64,000 nucleotides of DNA from Acinetobacter sp. ANC 4910 (GTDB taxonomy: Bacteria > Pseudomonadota > Gammaproteobacteria > Pseudomonadales > Moraxellaceae): the NCBI RefSeq assembly GCF_004331035.1, contig NZ_SJNT01000007.1:124001-188000 (forward strand), written 5' to 3'. This document shows positions 36,537-45,083 of this stretch, piece by piece. Under the pieces are notes generated by a model. The model saw nothing but the letters and a program-made list of their open reading frames with translations. It had not been told where the DNA came from and ran no database searches. Every line of letters starts with the position of its first letter. The first letter of the stretch is position 1. The translations under genes and the position numbers were made by a program.

Positions 36537-37298
36537 TTAGCCGAAGATGGCATTAATCGTGAGGAAAAATATTGAGGGGCCGAGTAAGCAACCTAAGCCT
36601 GTATAGAATGTTGCAACCAAAGCACCATACGGTACTAAACGTACATCTGTACCTGCTAAGCCCGCAGCTGTACCACTGGTTGTACCAGCCAGACCACCAA
36701 AAACCATCGCTGAGCGTGGACTTTTTAAATACATGAATTTTGCGAGTAATGGCGTGCCGACCATAAAGAACACTGCTTTAATCAAACCAATCGCAATAGA
36801 TAGTGCAATTACTTCTGAGCTTGCACCAATGGCTGAACCTGTCACTGGGCCAACGATATAAGTCATTGCACCCGCACCAATGGTTGTCATGGACACAGGA
36901 TCTTTATAGCCCATAACCCAAGCCACCATTGCACCAATAATGAAAGGAATCACACAACCTAGTGTTAAGGCAATTAAACCGACTTTACCTGCTTTTTTGA
37001 CTTCTTTTACATCCACTTCAAATGCTGTCGATGCAATTGCCAAATCGCGTAGCATGGCTCCACCGAGTAAGGCAAAACCACCAAAAATCTCGATATCTGA
37101 AATACCCTTTTCACCTTGAGTATAGACACCTGCAAAATAGGCCAGAACCAAGCCCATAGTGATGGCAAATGCTGAACTTTGTAATTTACCCTTGGTGAGA
37201 TATTTTGAGAGAAGATGTGAGACATACATCATTAAACCTGTAACCGCCAATGCTGTAACCAATGCATTTTTAGTTAACACCGTAATTATTTCTTCCAT
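36537..37298 (-). CDS. mdcM: malonate transporter subunit MadM/MdcM
   Basis: 253 residues, about nine membrane helices, of the MadM family that with MadL imports malonate by cation symport. Long glycine-rich hydrophobic helices (GGFALLGGAMLRDLAIAS, GAGAMTYIVGPVTGSAIGASSEV, FGGLAGTTSGTAAGLAGTDV) are typical. It is 60 bp after mdcL and 21 bp before mdcA in the same operon. Confidence 0.93.
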   Translation of the reverse strand: MEEIITVLTKNALVTALAVTGLMMYVSHLLSKYLTKGKLQSSAFAITMGLVLAYFAGVYTQGEKGISDIEIFGGFALLGGAMLRDLAIASTAFEVDVKEVKKAGKVGLIALTLGCVIPFIIGAMVAWVMGYKDPVSMTTIGAGAMTYIVGPVTGSAIGASSEVIALSIAIGLIKAVFFMVGTPLLAKFMYLKSPRSAMVFGGLAGTTSGTAAGLAGTDVRLVPYGALVATFYTGLGCLLGPSIFFLTINAIFG

Positions 37299-37358
37299 TA
37301 CATTTCTTCCTTGTCGCTGTACAAACCATTTTTATTCTGTGTGAATGACACGCTTTCC

Positions 37359-37757
37359 TTAAGCTGTTTTTTCCGATTCAACAGACCATTCATAAGACTC
37401 ATAATCACCACTGGATTTGTTCAACCAACGAATGACTAATACTGTTCCGATGAGTGATGCAACTGAAACAATCAGACCTAACATTCCACCTGAAAGCGCT
37501 GCGACTACGTTTTGTCCTGCTGACATAGCAACAACGATTGGAATGTACATACCTGACCAGTACAACACGCCAAATTGTGTGGTTTGGGGTAAGTGACCGC
37601 GTTTAGCTAAAACCTCCTTCGATATAATTAAAAGAATCATGGCAATCGCCACACCACCTACATTGGCTTTCACGCCAAGTGCCATACCAAGAATATTTCC
37701 TAAATAAACACCAAGTAAATGGCAGATTGCCAATATGGCTGTTCCGTAAATAATCAT
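37359..37757 (-). CDS. mdcL: malonate transporter subunit MadL/MdcL
   Basis: 132 residues with four membrane helices, of the MadL family. Marks are ILAICHLLGVYLGNILGMALGV, GGVAIAMILLIISKE and SGMYIPIVVAMSAGQNVVAALSGG. Partner of mdcM. First gene of the operon; GGAGG precedes the ATG. The divergent mdcY starts 136 bp away across the operator region. Confidence 0.93.
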   Translation of the reverse strand: MIIYGTAILAICHLLGVYLGNILGMALGVKANVGGVAIAMILLIISKEVLAKRGHLPQTTQFGVLYWSGMYIPIVVAMSAGQNVVAALSGGMLGLIVSVASLIGTVLVIRWLNKSSGDYESYEWSVESEKTA

Positions 37758-37869
37758 CGCTGAATCCTCCCTGGATCATGCAGTGCTTCTAATAATCTGA
37801 CTTATAATTTGCTATAGTTATAGCTTAACTGTATCCAGTGTACAATGTTTTGTACTCAAATAAACATAA

Positions 37870-37881
37870 ATTGTATACAAT
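37870..37881. promoter_or_regulatory. MdcY operator, ATTGTATACAAT
   Basis: A perfect 12-bp palindrome lies 12 bp before the mdcY ATG in the mdcL/mdcY spacer. To my recollection MdcY of A. calcoaceticus was reported to bind this palindrome. A weaker copy (8 of 12 matches) occurs at 37835-37846, nearer mdcL. Confidence 0.8.
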
Positions 37882-37893
37882 TTTTGGTGATGT

Positions 37894-38568
37894 ATGACTT
37901 CTATTGCGGAACTCCCTCTTTCTATTCAAATTAGTAAAAAGTTAGAGGACGATATTATTTATGGTTTCTTCTTACCGGGAACCAAACTTGATGAACAAGA
38001 ACTGTGTGATCGCTATGGTGCTTCGCGCACCCCGATTCGTGAGGCATTAAAGCTTCTTGCAGCCGAAGGTCTGGTCGAAATTCGCCCGCGTCGTGGCGCC
38101 ATTATTCCGACCATTAACCCACTGACATTGTGTGAAATGTTTGAAGTGATGGCTGAGTTAGAAGCTATGTGCGGACGTTTGGCAGCACGTCGTATTCAAC
38201 CCGAAGAGAAGCAAGAATTACAACGCTTACATCAGTTGTGTCAGGATTATTTGAAGCAAAATGATTCAGAAAATTATTATGAAGCCAACCGTTTATTTCA
38301 CTTTGCCATTTATCAGGCCAGTCATAATGCTTTTTTAATTGAACAGGCATCTACTTTACACAAGCGTTTACACCCCTATCGACGCTTACAGCTCCGTGTA
38401 AATAATCGTATGAATAACTCATTCTCGGAACATAATGAAATTTTAGATGCTATTTTTGCAGGGAATGAACAACAAGCAGAAGGTCTCTTGAAAGCACATG
38501 TTGTCATTCAAGGTCAGAAATTTACGGATTTTATTTCGACAATCGAGAGCATTCAGCCCAAAAGTTAA
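37894..38568 (+). CDS. mdcY: GntR-family (FadR subfamily) regulator of malonate use
   Basis: 224 residues. The N-terminal winged helix (about 10-75: DIIYGFFLPGTKLDEQEL, YGASRTPIREALKLLAAEGLV, PRRGAIIP) is followed by an FCD all-helical effector domain (about 85-210) with the metal/ligand histidines (NRLFHFAIYQASHN, EHNEILDAIFAGN, LKAHV). Divergent from the mdc operon with a matching operator in between. Presumed malonate-responsive repressor. Confidence 0.93.
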   Translation: MTSIAELPLSIQISKKLEDDIIYGFFLPGTKLDEQELCDRYGASRTPIREALKLLAAEGLVEIRPRRGAIIPTINPLTLCEMFEVMAELEAMCGRLAARRIQPEEKQELQRLHQLCQDYLKQNDSENYYEANRLFHFAIYQASHNAFLIEQASTLHKRLHPYRRLQLRVNNRMNNSFSEHNEILDAIFAGNEQQAEGLLKAHVVIQGQKFTDFISTIESIQPKS

Positions 38569-38583
38569 TCTTTTCTAGAGATT

Positions 38584-38605
38584 CGAGCACCCATCTGGGT
38601 GCTCG
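38584..38605. terminator. hairpin after mdcY
   Basis: CGAGCACCCA - TC - TGGGTGCTCG, a perfect 10-bp stem, 15 bp after the stop and between converging genes. There is no T-run after it on the plus strand, so termination is likely but not certain. Confidence 0.6.
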
Positions 38606-38633
38606 TCAGTTCAGCACTTAGAACGGCTCCCGT

Positions 38634-39458
38634 TTATGAAACCGTCGTGATTTTTGAATGATTTAACTCGGCAAAACTCTGGATTTTATCAATGTCCTTT
38701 TGAATCGAATTAGACACGACATTCGGCAATACCTGATTCACTTTGACAAAGATTTTCTCAGGATATCCCACTTGATAATACAATTTGTCATTTTGTAAAA
38801 ATTGATACAGCTCTTCAGCCACGAAAGTAGGACTGTCCATTTTCACGCCCAATTTGGCATTCATTTCCACTACCACTGGACTGTTCATGGCAGTATCTGT
38901 TGCACGTGGTGAGAAATATTTAAACTGTATTGGCGAATTAGAATATTCACGTGCCAAGGCTTCGCTTGCACCGCGCAAGGCAAATTTGCTGGCACAGTAG
39001 CTCACATAACCTGGGTAGCCAATACTGCCAAAAGTCGATCCCATGTTAATAATTTGGCTCGGCGCGGTTTGTGACATTAAAGGAATGATTTTCTGAATTA
39101 ATTGTAGTGGGTATACCACGTTAATCAGCATCATCTGTTCAATCGCGTCGCTAGATTGATGACTAAACAAAGAAAAATCATTCACCCCTGCATTGTTAAT
39201 ATAGTAATTAATGTGAATCTTTTGCTGCGTCAATGCTTGAATAAATTGTTCACGACTCTCGGCATCGCTCAAATCGCAGCATAAACTTTGTAGTTTTAAT
39301 TGCGGATATTGCGCTTTAAGTTCTGACTGCATGGTTTGCAATGCTTCAGCATTACGTGCCACAAGTATCACATCCACATTGTTTTTACATAAGTTTTCAA
39401 CGATGGCTTTACCTATTCCACCTGTTGCCCCAACAATCACTGCTGTTAAATTTGACAT
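38634..39458 (-). CDS. SDR oxidoreductase of the thermostable-hemolysin operon
   Basis: 274 residues, classical SDR. Cofactor loop GATGGIGKAI, NNAGVND, a serine in INMGSTFGSIGYP and catalytic YCASKFAL. VARNAEAL after beta-2 suggests NADPH. I use ATG 39458 (MSNLTAV), which has GTGAGT 8 bases upstream; the in-frame GTG at 39470 is less likely. Last gene of the four-gene operon, 36 bp after the TauD-like gene. It probably reduces a keto group or oxidises a hydroxyl on the pathway intermediate. Confidence 0.85.
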   Translation of the reverse strand: MSNLTAVIVGATGGIGKAIVENLCKNNVDVILVARNAEALQTMQSELKAQYPQLKLQSLCCDLSDAESREQFIQALTQQKIHINYYINNAGVNDFSLFSHQSSDAIEQMMLINVVYPLQLIQKIIPLMSQTAPSQIINMGSTFGSIGYPGYVSYCASKFALRGASEALAREYSNSPIQFKYFSPRATDTAMNSPVVVEMNAKLGVKMDSPTFVAEELYQFLQNDKLYYQVGYPEKIFVKVNQVLPNVVSNSIQKDIDKIQSFAELNHSKITTVS

Positions 39459-39494
39459 AACTATACTCACTCTAATTTTATAAAAGCTTGCTGC

Positions 39495-40373
39495 TTAAAA
39501 TGTTTCATTCAAGCCTAAACCCATACTGATATAGAGTTTACGCTGCTCAAGTGGAACCAAAATTTCACGTCGTCCATGCATAAAGCGTTTGTTATCGATA
39601 ATCGCCACATCGCCATTTTTCCAATCAATTTCCTGCGTATGCTGTTCGCAAAGTACTGCCAGTTCTGCAATCAATTCTTCACTAATCATGCTGCCATCAG
39701 CAAAACTAAATTTTGGTTTTTGATAATTATAAGATGGTCCTAAAATGGTATTGGCAAATGCAGGGACACCTTTCAAATTATCATAGCGAATCATGTGCAT
39801 TTGCAGATGGTATTCCACCCCTTCATCGTGAGATGGAGTGATCGCTTGTCCTGGAATCATCTGAATAAATTGGTTTAAATCTGCCCATGTCACCGTATCC
39901 GCTTGGGCAATATTCAAGGCAGTCGCCACATATTTCTGCCAAATCTGTTTTGGTAAATAACGGCTAATGGTCATCGGTGCTGCAAACTTTTGTTTTAACT
40001 GCTCAGACAAGTTCTTCCATACTGCATGTCCATCACACACAGTGGTTTGCGAACCTTCGGTTGCGCTAACTTCACTAAAAAAAGCAATAATATCGGGAGG
40101 TAATGGCGTTGTACCATTTTCAATATGCAGCCCAACTGCCTGAGTGCCTGCATCTACTTTTTGTGATTGTTGCGTAATGTTTTCACGTGCAGGGTCATAG
40201 GTCAGCTTTTGACATAAAGCGGTCATCAGATCACTAAAACGATGTACGTCATAATGTTCATGTCTGAGTAAAATCCAACCTTGCTCACGTAAGGTATTCT
40301 TGATTTCTGCATGACTTGAAGCTGAGTAACTACGACTCTGCTCAAGGTCAAATATGGATTGTTCAATATTCAT
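39495..40373 (-). CDS. TauD/TfdA-family non-haem iron oxygenase
   Basis: 292 residues. 2-oxoglutarate/Fe(II) oxygenase fold with the facial triad visible as His-x-Glu (LHIENGTTPLPPD, an HxE version of the usual HxD) and the distal His in NKRFMHGRREIL, followed by an Arg that should bind 2-oxoglutarate. Clavaminate synthase-like members use the same HxE. Start ATG 40373 has GTGAG 7 bases upstream; GTG 40385 is the alternative. Likely hydroxylates or desaturates the product of the adjacent AMP ligase. Confidence 0.85.
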   Translation of the reverse strand: MNIEQSIFDLEQSRSYSASSHAEIKNTLREQGWILLRHEHYDVHRFSDLMTALCQKLTYDPARENITQQSQKVDAGTQAVGLHIENGTTPLPPDIIAFFSEVSATEGSQTTVCDGHAVWKNLSEQLKQKFAAPMTISRYLPKQIWQKYVATALNIAQADTVTWADLNQFIQMIPGQAITPSHDEGVEYHLQMHMIRYDNLKGVPAFANTILGPSYNYQKPKFSFADGSMISEELIAELAVLCEQHTQEIDWKNGDVAIIDNKRFMHGRREILVPLEQRKLYISMGLGLNETF

Positions 40374-40464
40374 ATCTTTACTCACTATTTAGTGAAATTT
40401 CTATGCGTGGAAATTAAGTTTTCAGGTCTTAAAACTACTGTCACTTCTGTACCTTGACTACAGC

Positions 40465-41988
40465 TCATTGAAGCGACAAATACTGCCCAAATTGCTTTTT
40501 AATTTCGTTGCGTCTCAATTTCCCGTTGTCGGTTAACATCTGATTATTCAGAGAAAAGGGTTCAGCCGATCGATACCATTGTTTAATTTGGGCATAGTCA
40601 GGCATGCGATGATTGGCTTTCTGTACCGCCTGCTCCAGCATGCCATCCGATACATTTTCTTTGGCATAAATCACAGCAGAAAGATAAGGCTGTGCTTCCC
40701 CAAAGATAGCAATCTGGTTAATTTCGGGTTCACTCGAACCATTCGACTCCACCCATTCAGGTGAAATATTGCGCCCAAAACTACTGACAATAATTTGCTT
40801 AATACGACCCGTAATAAACAGATATCCCTCTTCATCAAAGAAGCCAGCATCACCCGTGTGAATCAAAGGATCAACTGCCAGCTCATTCAGATAACCCTGC
40901 ATCGCATTACCACGAACCACCACTTCACCATTGTCCGCAATTTGTACATCGACATGGGGTAATGGTTGGCCGACACTGCCAATTTTTCTGGCATTGGGTA
41001 GGTTTAGACTAACCACAGAAGCGCATTCTGATAGTCCATAACCTTCATAAACAGGCAAGTTCAACTGTTGCGACTGTAACAACAAATCGGTTGAAACCTT
41101 GCCACCGCCCACTGCAATAAATTTCAAACTCGCAAAAGCCTGAGCACCAAATTGTTGAATATATTCCACCATTGCCTTGAGCATCTGTGGCAGTAAAATT
41201 ACGCTCTGAATCTGGTATTGCTGTACCGTAGCTGCGAAGTTTTCCACCTTAAACTCATGATTGGACACCAGTCCAAAATGACTGACATTACCGACTACAA
41301 TTGAACGCCCCATATTCAAGGCAACATAAATGCCTGCAATATTTTCCAGCAAGGTCGCAAATGGAATTAGACATAAATGGCGTCCCAATTGGCTCGACTG
41401 CAATGCTGTACTAAGCGATTCGGTAATCGATTGAATCATTGCTTCAGCCAGACACACCCCTTTAGGTGTACCTGTACTGCCTGAGGTATAAGTAATCTTT
41501 GCAGGCACAACTGAATCCATCGTTGTTGGTGCAGTCACATTTAAACCAATAAAAGTCCCTAAAACATGTTCGGAAGCAATAAACTGTTTAATACCATCTT
41601 GCTCTCTCAACTCCTGCAACCATGTATGATTTTGTGCAACACAATCAAAGTGATAAGTGGACGTTGTTAGATTTATATCTGCCAAAAAAATTGTATCGAC
41701 AGCACTGTCTTGTAATAAATGTAAAATCTGCTGAGCGCTAAAAAATAAAGGAATCGGAATCACCGTAATTCCCGCCTTTTTAGCGGCTAAATCAATCAAT
41801 ACCCACTCAATACTGTTCATGCCCCAAATCGCGAGTTTCTGTATCTGTAACCGACTAATTTCCTTAGTCAGAACCTCAACAGTATGATCCAGTTCTGCAT
41901 AGCTCACGGTACGCATTTCAGTCACAATCGCTTCACGTTTAGGGCTTTGCTTAGCGTATGCTGCAATGGCATTGAAAAATTGATTCAT
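40465..41988 (-). CDS. AMP-binding acyl/aryl ligase of the thermostable-hemolysin operon
   Basis: 507 residues, adenylate-forming enzyme of the long-chain acyl-CoA synthetase type. The phosphate loop is YTSGSTGTPKG at residues 167-177. VYEGYGLSECASV is the A5 motif, HTGDAGFFDEEGYLFITGR carries the A7/A8 Asp and Arg, and the C-terminal catalytic Lys is in TDNGKLRRNEI. No carrier domain is attached and no separate carrier protein is in the operon. The ATG at 41988 lies 5 bp after the stop of the hemolysin-family gene. The N-terminal segment before A3 is short, so the substrate is not clear. Confidence 0.88.
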   Translation of the reverse strand: MNQFFNAIAAYAKQSPKREAIVTEMRTVSYAELDHTVEVLTKEISRLQIQKLAIWGMNSIEWVLIDLAAKKAGITVIPIPLFFSAQQILHLLQDSAVDTIFLADINLTTSTYHFDCVAQNHTWLQELREQDGIKQFIASEHVLGTFIGLNVTAPTTMDSVVPAKITYTSGSTGTPKGVCLAEAMIQSITESLSTALQSSQLGRHLCLIPFATLLENIAGIYVALNMGRSIVVGNVSHFGLVSNHEFKVENFAATVQQYQIQSVILLPQMLKAMVEYIQQFGAQAFASLKFIAVGGGKVSTDLLLQSQQLNLPVYEGYGLSECASVVSLNLPNARKIGSVGQPLPHVDVQIADNGEVVVRGNAMQGYLNELAVDPLIHTGDAGFFDEEGYLFITGRIKQIIVSSFGRNISPEWVESNGSSEPEINQIAIFGEAQPYLSAVIYAKENVSDGMLEQAVQKANHRMPDYAQIKQWYRSAEPFSLNNQMLTDNGKLRRNEIKKQFGQYLSLQ

Positions 41989-41993
41989 AAACT

Positions 41994-42749
41994 TCACCCA
42001 CTGATTGCAGAATGATTTACTTTGAAATCATAATGTTGCTGGGTCACAGTCAAAGCATCAGCGACATTAATCGCCAACACCAAAGGTTTTTGCTGGTAGT
42101 AATTGCCCCACTGTTTTTGAGCTTCACCCAGTACTTCAGGATTTGCCTTCTCTAAAACATGAAAATGTAGCCCCATTTGTTGCAATACATAACGTACGGC
42201 TATGGTACCTGTACACACGGCCCATTCCACTTCTGCCAAGGTGAGATAAAACACCAAAAATGCCACCATCATTTTGGCATATTCCATGTTCTGAGAAGCA
42301 AGATTGCCGATTTCAATAATCTTTTCTCGCGCTACATCACGTTGAATCATTTTCGTTAAGGTCTGTTCAATCGGCTGTACAAGGTACTGCTCTAAAAATG
42401 CCTGATGGGATTTGAGCGGTTCAATGCCAATCGCCACTTGAGTTTGATGCTGAAATTCCCCTACAAATAAGGTGGAGGAAAAATGTGATAATGTTGCTTT
42501 ATGCATTTCCTGATACTTGGTGCTGATATAAGTTTCAACTTGTTTACGCTCAGACTGATCGACTTGTGCAGCATGTATACGAAGCAGCATATTTTTTTTA
42601 TGTGACACAATTTGATAGGTTTTCTGGTTATCTAATAGATTTAAATGTTCTAGCTTTGCTGTAGAATTTTTATAAACTAGATGATTCTTATAATAATTCA
42701 AACCATTAAATTTGGTTGAAAAATCTGTCCCAAAGATGAATGTAGTCAT
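41994..42749 (-). CDS. thermostable-hemolysin family protein (T_hemolysin, PF12261 type)
   Basis: 251 residues. The core matches the T_hemolysin family: AIGIEPLKSHQAFLEQYLVQPIEQTL, REKIIEIGNLASQN, then a helix with FLVFYLTLAEVEWAVCTGT and the C-terminal WGNYYQQKPLVLAINV. I believe this family belongs to the GNAT-like fold group, and the name comes from one Vibrio protein, so an acyl- or aminoacyl-transfer role is at least as likely as haemolysis. It lacks a signal peptide. ATG 42749 is chosen because GCGAG lies 6 bases upstream. First gene of the operon. Confidence 0.82.
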   Translation of the reverse strand: MTTFIFGTDFSTKFNGLNYYKNHLVYKNSTAKLEHLNLLDNQKTYQIVSHKKNMLLRIHAAQVDQSERKQVETYISTKYQEMHKATLSHFSSTLFVGEFQHQTQVAIGIEPLKSHQAFLEQYLVQPIEQTLTKMIQRDVAREKIIEIGNLASQNMEYAKMMVAFLVFYLTLAEVEWAVCTGTIAVRYVLQQMGLHFHVLEKANPEVLGEAQKQWGNYYQQKPLVLAINVADALTVTQQHYDFKVNHSAISG

Positions 42750-43255
42750 AGTCATCTCGCCATAAATTAATTAATTAAAAAATAAGTTTTGAAACTTAAA
42801 ATTTACTTAAATATTTATGACAATTTTATGACAACCACAATCCCCAACATATAATTAATTTTTATATTCAAATACTTACATTATTTTAGTTTTATTACAT
42901 GAAACTTAAGATACAAAACAATATATTGTAAACCATGACCCATAATCTAACTGAAAATTATTACCTTTTACACTATTCATTATACAAACAGATTGCTGAT
43001 GAAATATTTTATAAAGCCTAATCCGAGAACCAAAATAAATACACGCCAAACAATTAAAATAATTATATTTTATTAAAATATATAAAGTATAAAATTACCC
43101 TCTCCAATTTTTTTAATTAACTCAAATGAAATTGATTATAACTTTTACTTAGTTTTAGTCTTGAACAAAACACTGAAAAATTCTTTGATAAAACAATATA
43201 TTGGATAATTTGACCTATCACTCCCCATTAAGTCATAGGTCAAATATTGAATCTA
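42750..43255. other. 506-bp very AT-rich intergenic region
   Basis: No reading frame of note. The sequence is conspicuously A/T-rich with frequent A- and T-tracts. It holds two copies of the palindrome AAACAATATATTG (42916-42928 and 43191-43203), and a dyad TTTGACCTAT...ATAGGTCAAA near the right end (43209-43244) that may end the GMC transcript. It must contain the promoter of the hemolysin-family operon on the minus strand; A/T-rich bending DNA of this kind is often bound by H-NS-like proteins. Confidence 0.5.
43208..43245 (-). terminator. hairpin after the GMC oxidoreductase gene
   Basis: ATTTGACCTAT and ATAGGTCAAAT pair over 11 bp around a 16-base loop, 11 bp after the GMC stop. No strong T-run follows on the minus strand. 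Confidence 0.5.
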
Positions 43256-44974
43256 TTAGGCTTGAGTTAATGCAATTGCCAAGTCACCTGTACCGTCTAA
43301 CTCGGATACTTGTCCTGCTAAAGGCTGACTAAACTGAATACGCTTGATTTGAGATGCTTTTTCTTCAGAAAAAACTGGAATTTGGCTCATAGCAAATTCA
43401 GACAATGCTGTGATGGTTAAAGATGGATTTACCCCTAAATTCCCTGGCACAATTGAGCCATCAAGCACGCGTAGGTTTTGATAACCGAATACTTGCCCTG
43501 TAAAATCTACCACACCATTCGACTTGTCACTGCCCATTGCCACACCACTCATAATATGTGCTGTGGTTGGCGTCCCCAATATAATTTCAGTTAAAGCTGA
43601 ACCCGGTTCTCCACCCAATTTTTCGGCAATCAGTTTGGTCGCTTTTTCAGCCGCAGGGAATGAAACAGTTAAAGGTGTATCTTCAGGCTTTTGCACCGCA
43701 GTAATACTATTTTTAAACAATCGATACCACTTTCGGCGCCATTCCAAATGAATAAAGGCTTCTGACTTTTGCATGACCAATAAAATGATTGAATTTTTAG
43801 CTTTCCCCTTATAGCGCAGCACTTTATAGGTTTTCCATGGGTGCAATAGTGTATTGAACACGAATTTCATAAACCGAATAAAACCTTGCCCAGTTACCAT
43901 GGGTACATAAGGAATATAAATCCAAGAAGCATCTGCCCCTTCAGGGAATCGGGTCACCTCAATATTGGTATCTGCATCGACTGAAATAAAGGAACTGATC
44001 GCTACGCCATCATCCAATCTTTCACGGGTATTGTTCGCTGTAGTCAATGTTTCCGAATTGGTTCGAATTTCTTGCCCTAAAAATGATGAAATATTCGGTA
44101 AGGTCTTATATTGATCCCGCATTTTTAACAGCATTGGTACAGTGCCCATCACCCCTGCGGATAACACCACGCCTCGACTGCGTAGACTATACTGACGAAC
44201 ATTCTTTCCAAGTGTTTCTTTGACAAGAATTTCATAACCTGCACTGCCATCTTCATTCAGTGGCGTGATTTTAATGACTTCAGAACTTGGACGAATCTCC
44301 ACCCCATTACGCTCAGCAAAATACAGATAATTTTTCATTAGGGTATTTTTTGAATTGTTGCGGCAGCCCAACATACATGCACCGCAATAATTACACGTTT
44401 TACGCTCTGGCCCATCACCATTGAAATACGGGTCTTGAACCGTCTGACTTTGCAGACCATCGGCTTGCGGGAAAAATACGCCTGTAGTCACCGTTTTAAA
44501 TGAATTTGCATAACCCATCTCTGCGGCAACTGCTTTTAAGGTATGGTCTGCTACATTGGTATAGGTATTATTTGTGGTTCCTAACATGCGCTGCGCCAAA
44601 CCATAAAACGGCTTTAATTTTTCTTTCCAGTCTTTCCGAATTTTAGTCCATGCCTCTGACTCAAAAACCGCATCGGGTGGAATCAAATGCACATTGGCAT
44701 AAATTTGTGAACCACCGCCCACGCCTACGCCATGCAAAATGGTCGTTTTACTGGTAAAGGTGAATTGCATGGTGCCCTTAAGTCCTAACTCAGGTAGCCA
44801 CAAATAGTTTTTAGTGTCTAAATTAGTGGTTGGAAAATCCTGATCTTCACGGCGTAAGCCTTTTTCTAAAATTAGGACTTTATTGCCTTTTTCACTCAAG
44901 CGCAGTGCACTGACTGAACCACCAAAACCCGATCCAATGACAATCTGATCAAAGTCAAAATGTTGATCGCTCAT
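43256..44974 (-). CDS. GMC-family oxidoreductase, long-chain alcohol/sterol type
   Basis: 572 residues, FAD-dependent alcohol oxidoreductase. The FAD loop is VIGSGFGGSVSA (about residues 12-23); HGVGVGGGSQIYANV is the second FAD signature, and the C-terminal part has LRVLDGSIVPGNLGVNPSLTITA with the active-site His/Asn region upstream. A four-cysteine motif is present at residues 194-204 (CNYCGACMLGC). The downstream aldehyde dehydrogenase would take the aldehyde it makes, so the pair probably oxidises a hydrophobic alcohol to an acid. AAAGGAG precedes the ATG. Confidence 0.88.
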   Translation of the reverse strand: MSDQHFDFDQIVIGSGFGGSVSALRLSEKGNKVLILEKGLRREDQDFPTTNLDTKNYLWLPELGLKGTMQFTFTSKTTILHGVGVGGGSQIYANVHLIPPDAVFESEAWTKIRKDWKEKLKPFYGLAQRMLGTTNNTYTNVADHTLKAVAAEMGYANSFKTVTTGVFFPQADGLQSQTVQDPYFNGDGPERKTCNYCGACMLGCRNNSKNTLMKNYLYFAERNGVEIRPSSEVIKITPLNEDGSAGYEILVKETLGKNVRQYSLRSRGVVLSAGVMGTVPMLLKMRDQYKTLPNISSFLGQEIRTNSETLTTANNTRERLDDGVAISSFISVDADTNIEVTRFPEGADASWIYIPYVPMVTGQGFIRFMKFVFNTLLHPWKTYKVLRYKGKAKNSIILLVMQKSEAFIHLEWRRKWYRLFKNSITAVQKPEDTPLTVSFPAAEKATKLIAEKLGGEPGSALTEIILGTPTTAHIMSGVAMGSDKSNGVVDFTGQVFGYQNLRVLDGSIVPGNLGVNPSLTITALSEFAMSQIPVFSEEKASQIKRIQFSQPLAGQVSELDGTGDLAIALTQA

Positions 44975-45083
44975 TCTATTAACTCCTTTAATAGCTTTTT
45001 TTATTTTTTAAACATGCGTCACCCCTGAACTTCAAAAATTTCCTGAAGCTCAACGGCCCTATTTAAGTGTTTAAACGTTAAAA

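Noticed and set aside
41994..42749. Calling the thermostable-hemolysin family protein a secreted toxin
   Set aside because: There is no signal peptide or pore motif, and it is the first gene of a ligase/oxygenase/SDR operon. The name comes from a single Vibrio protein.
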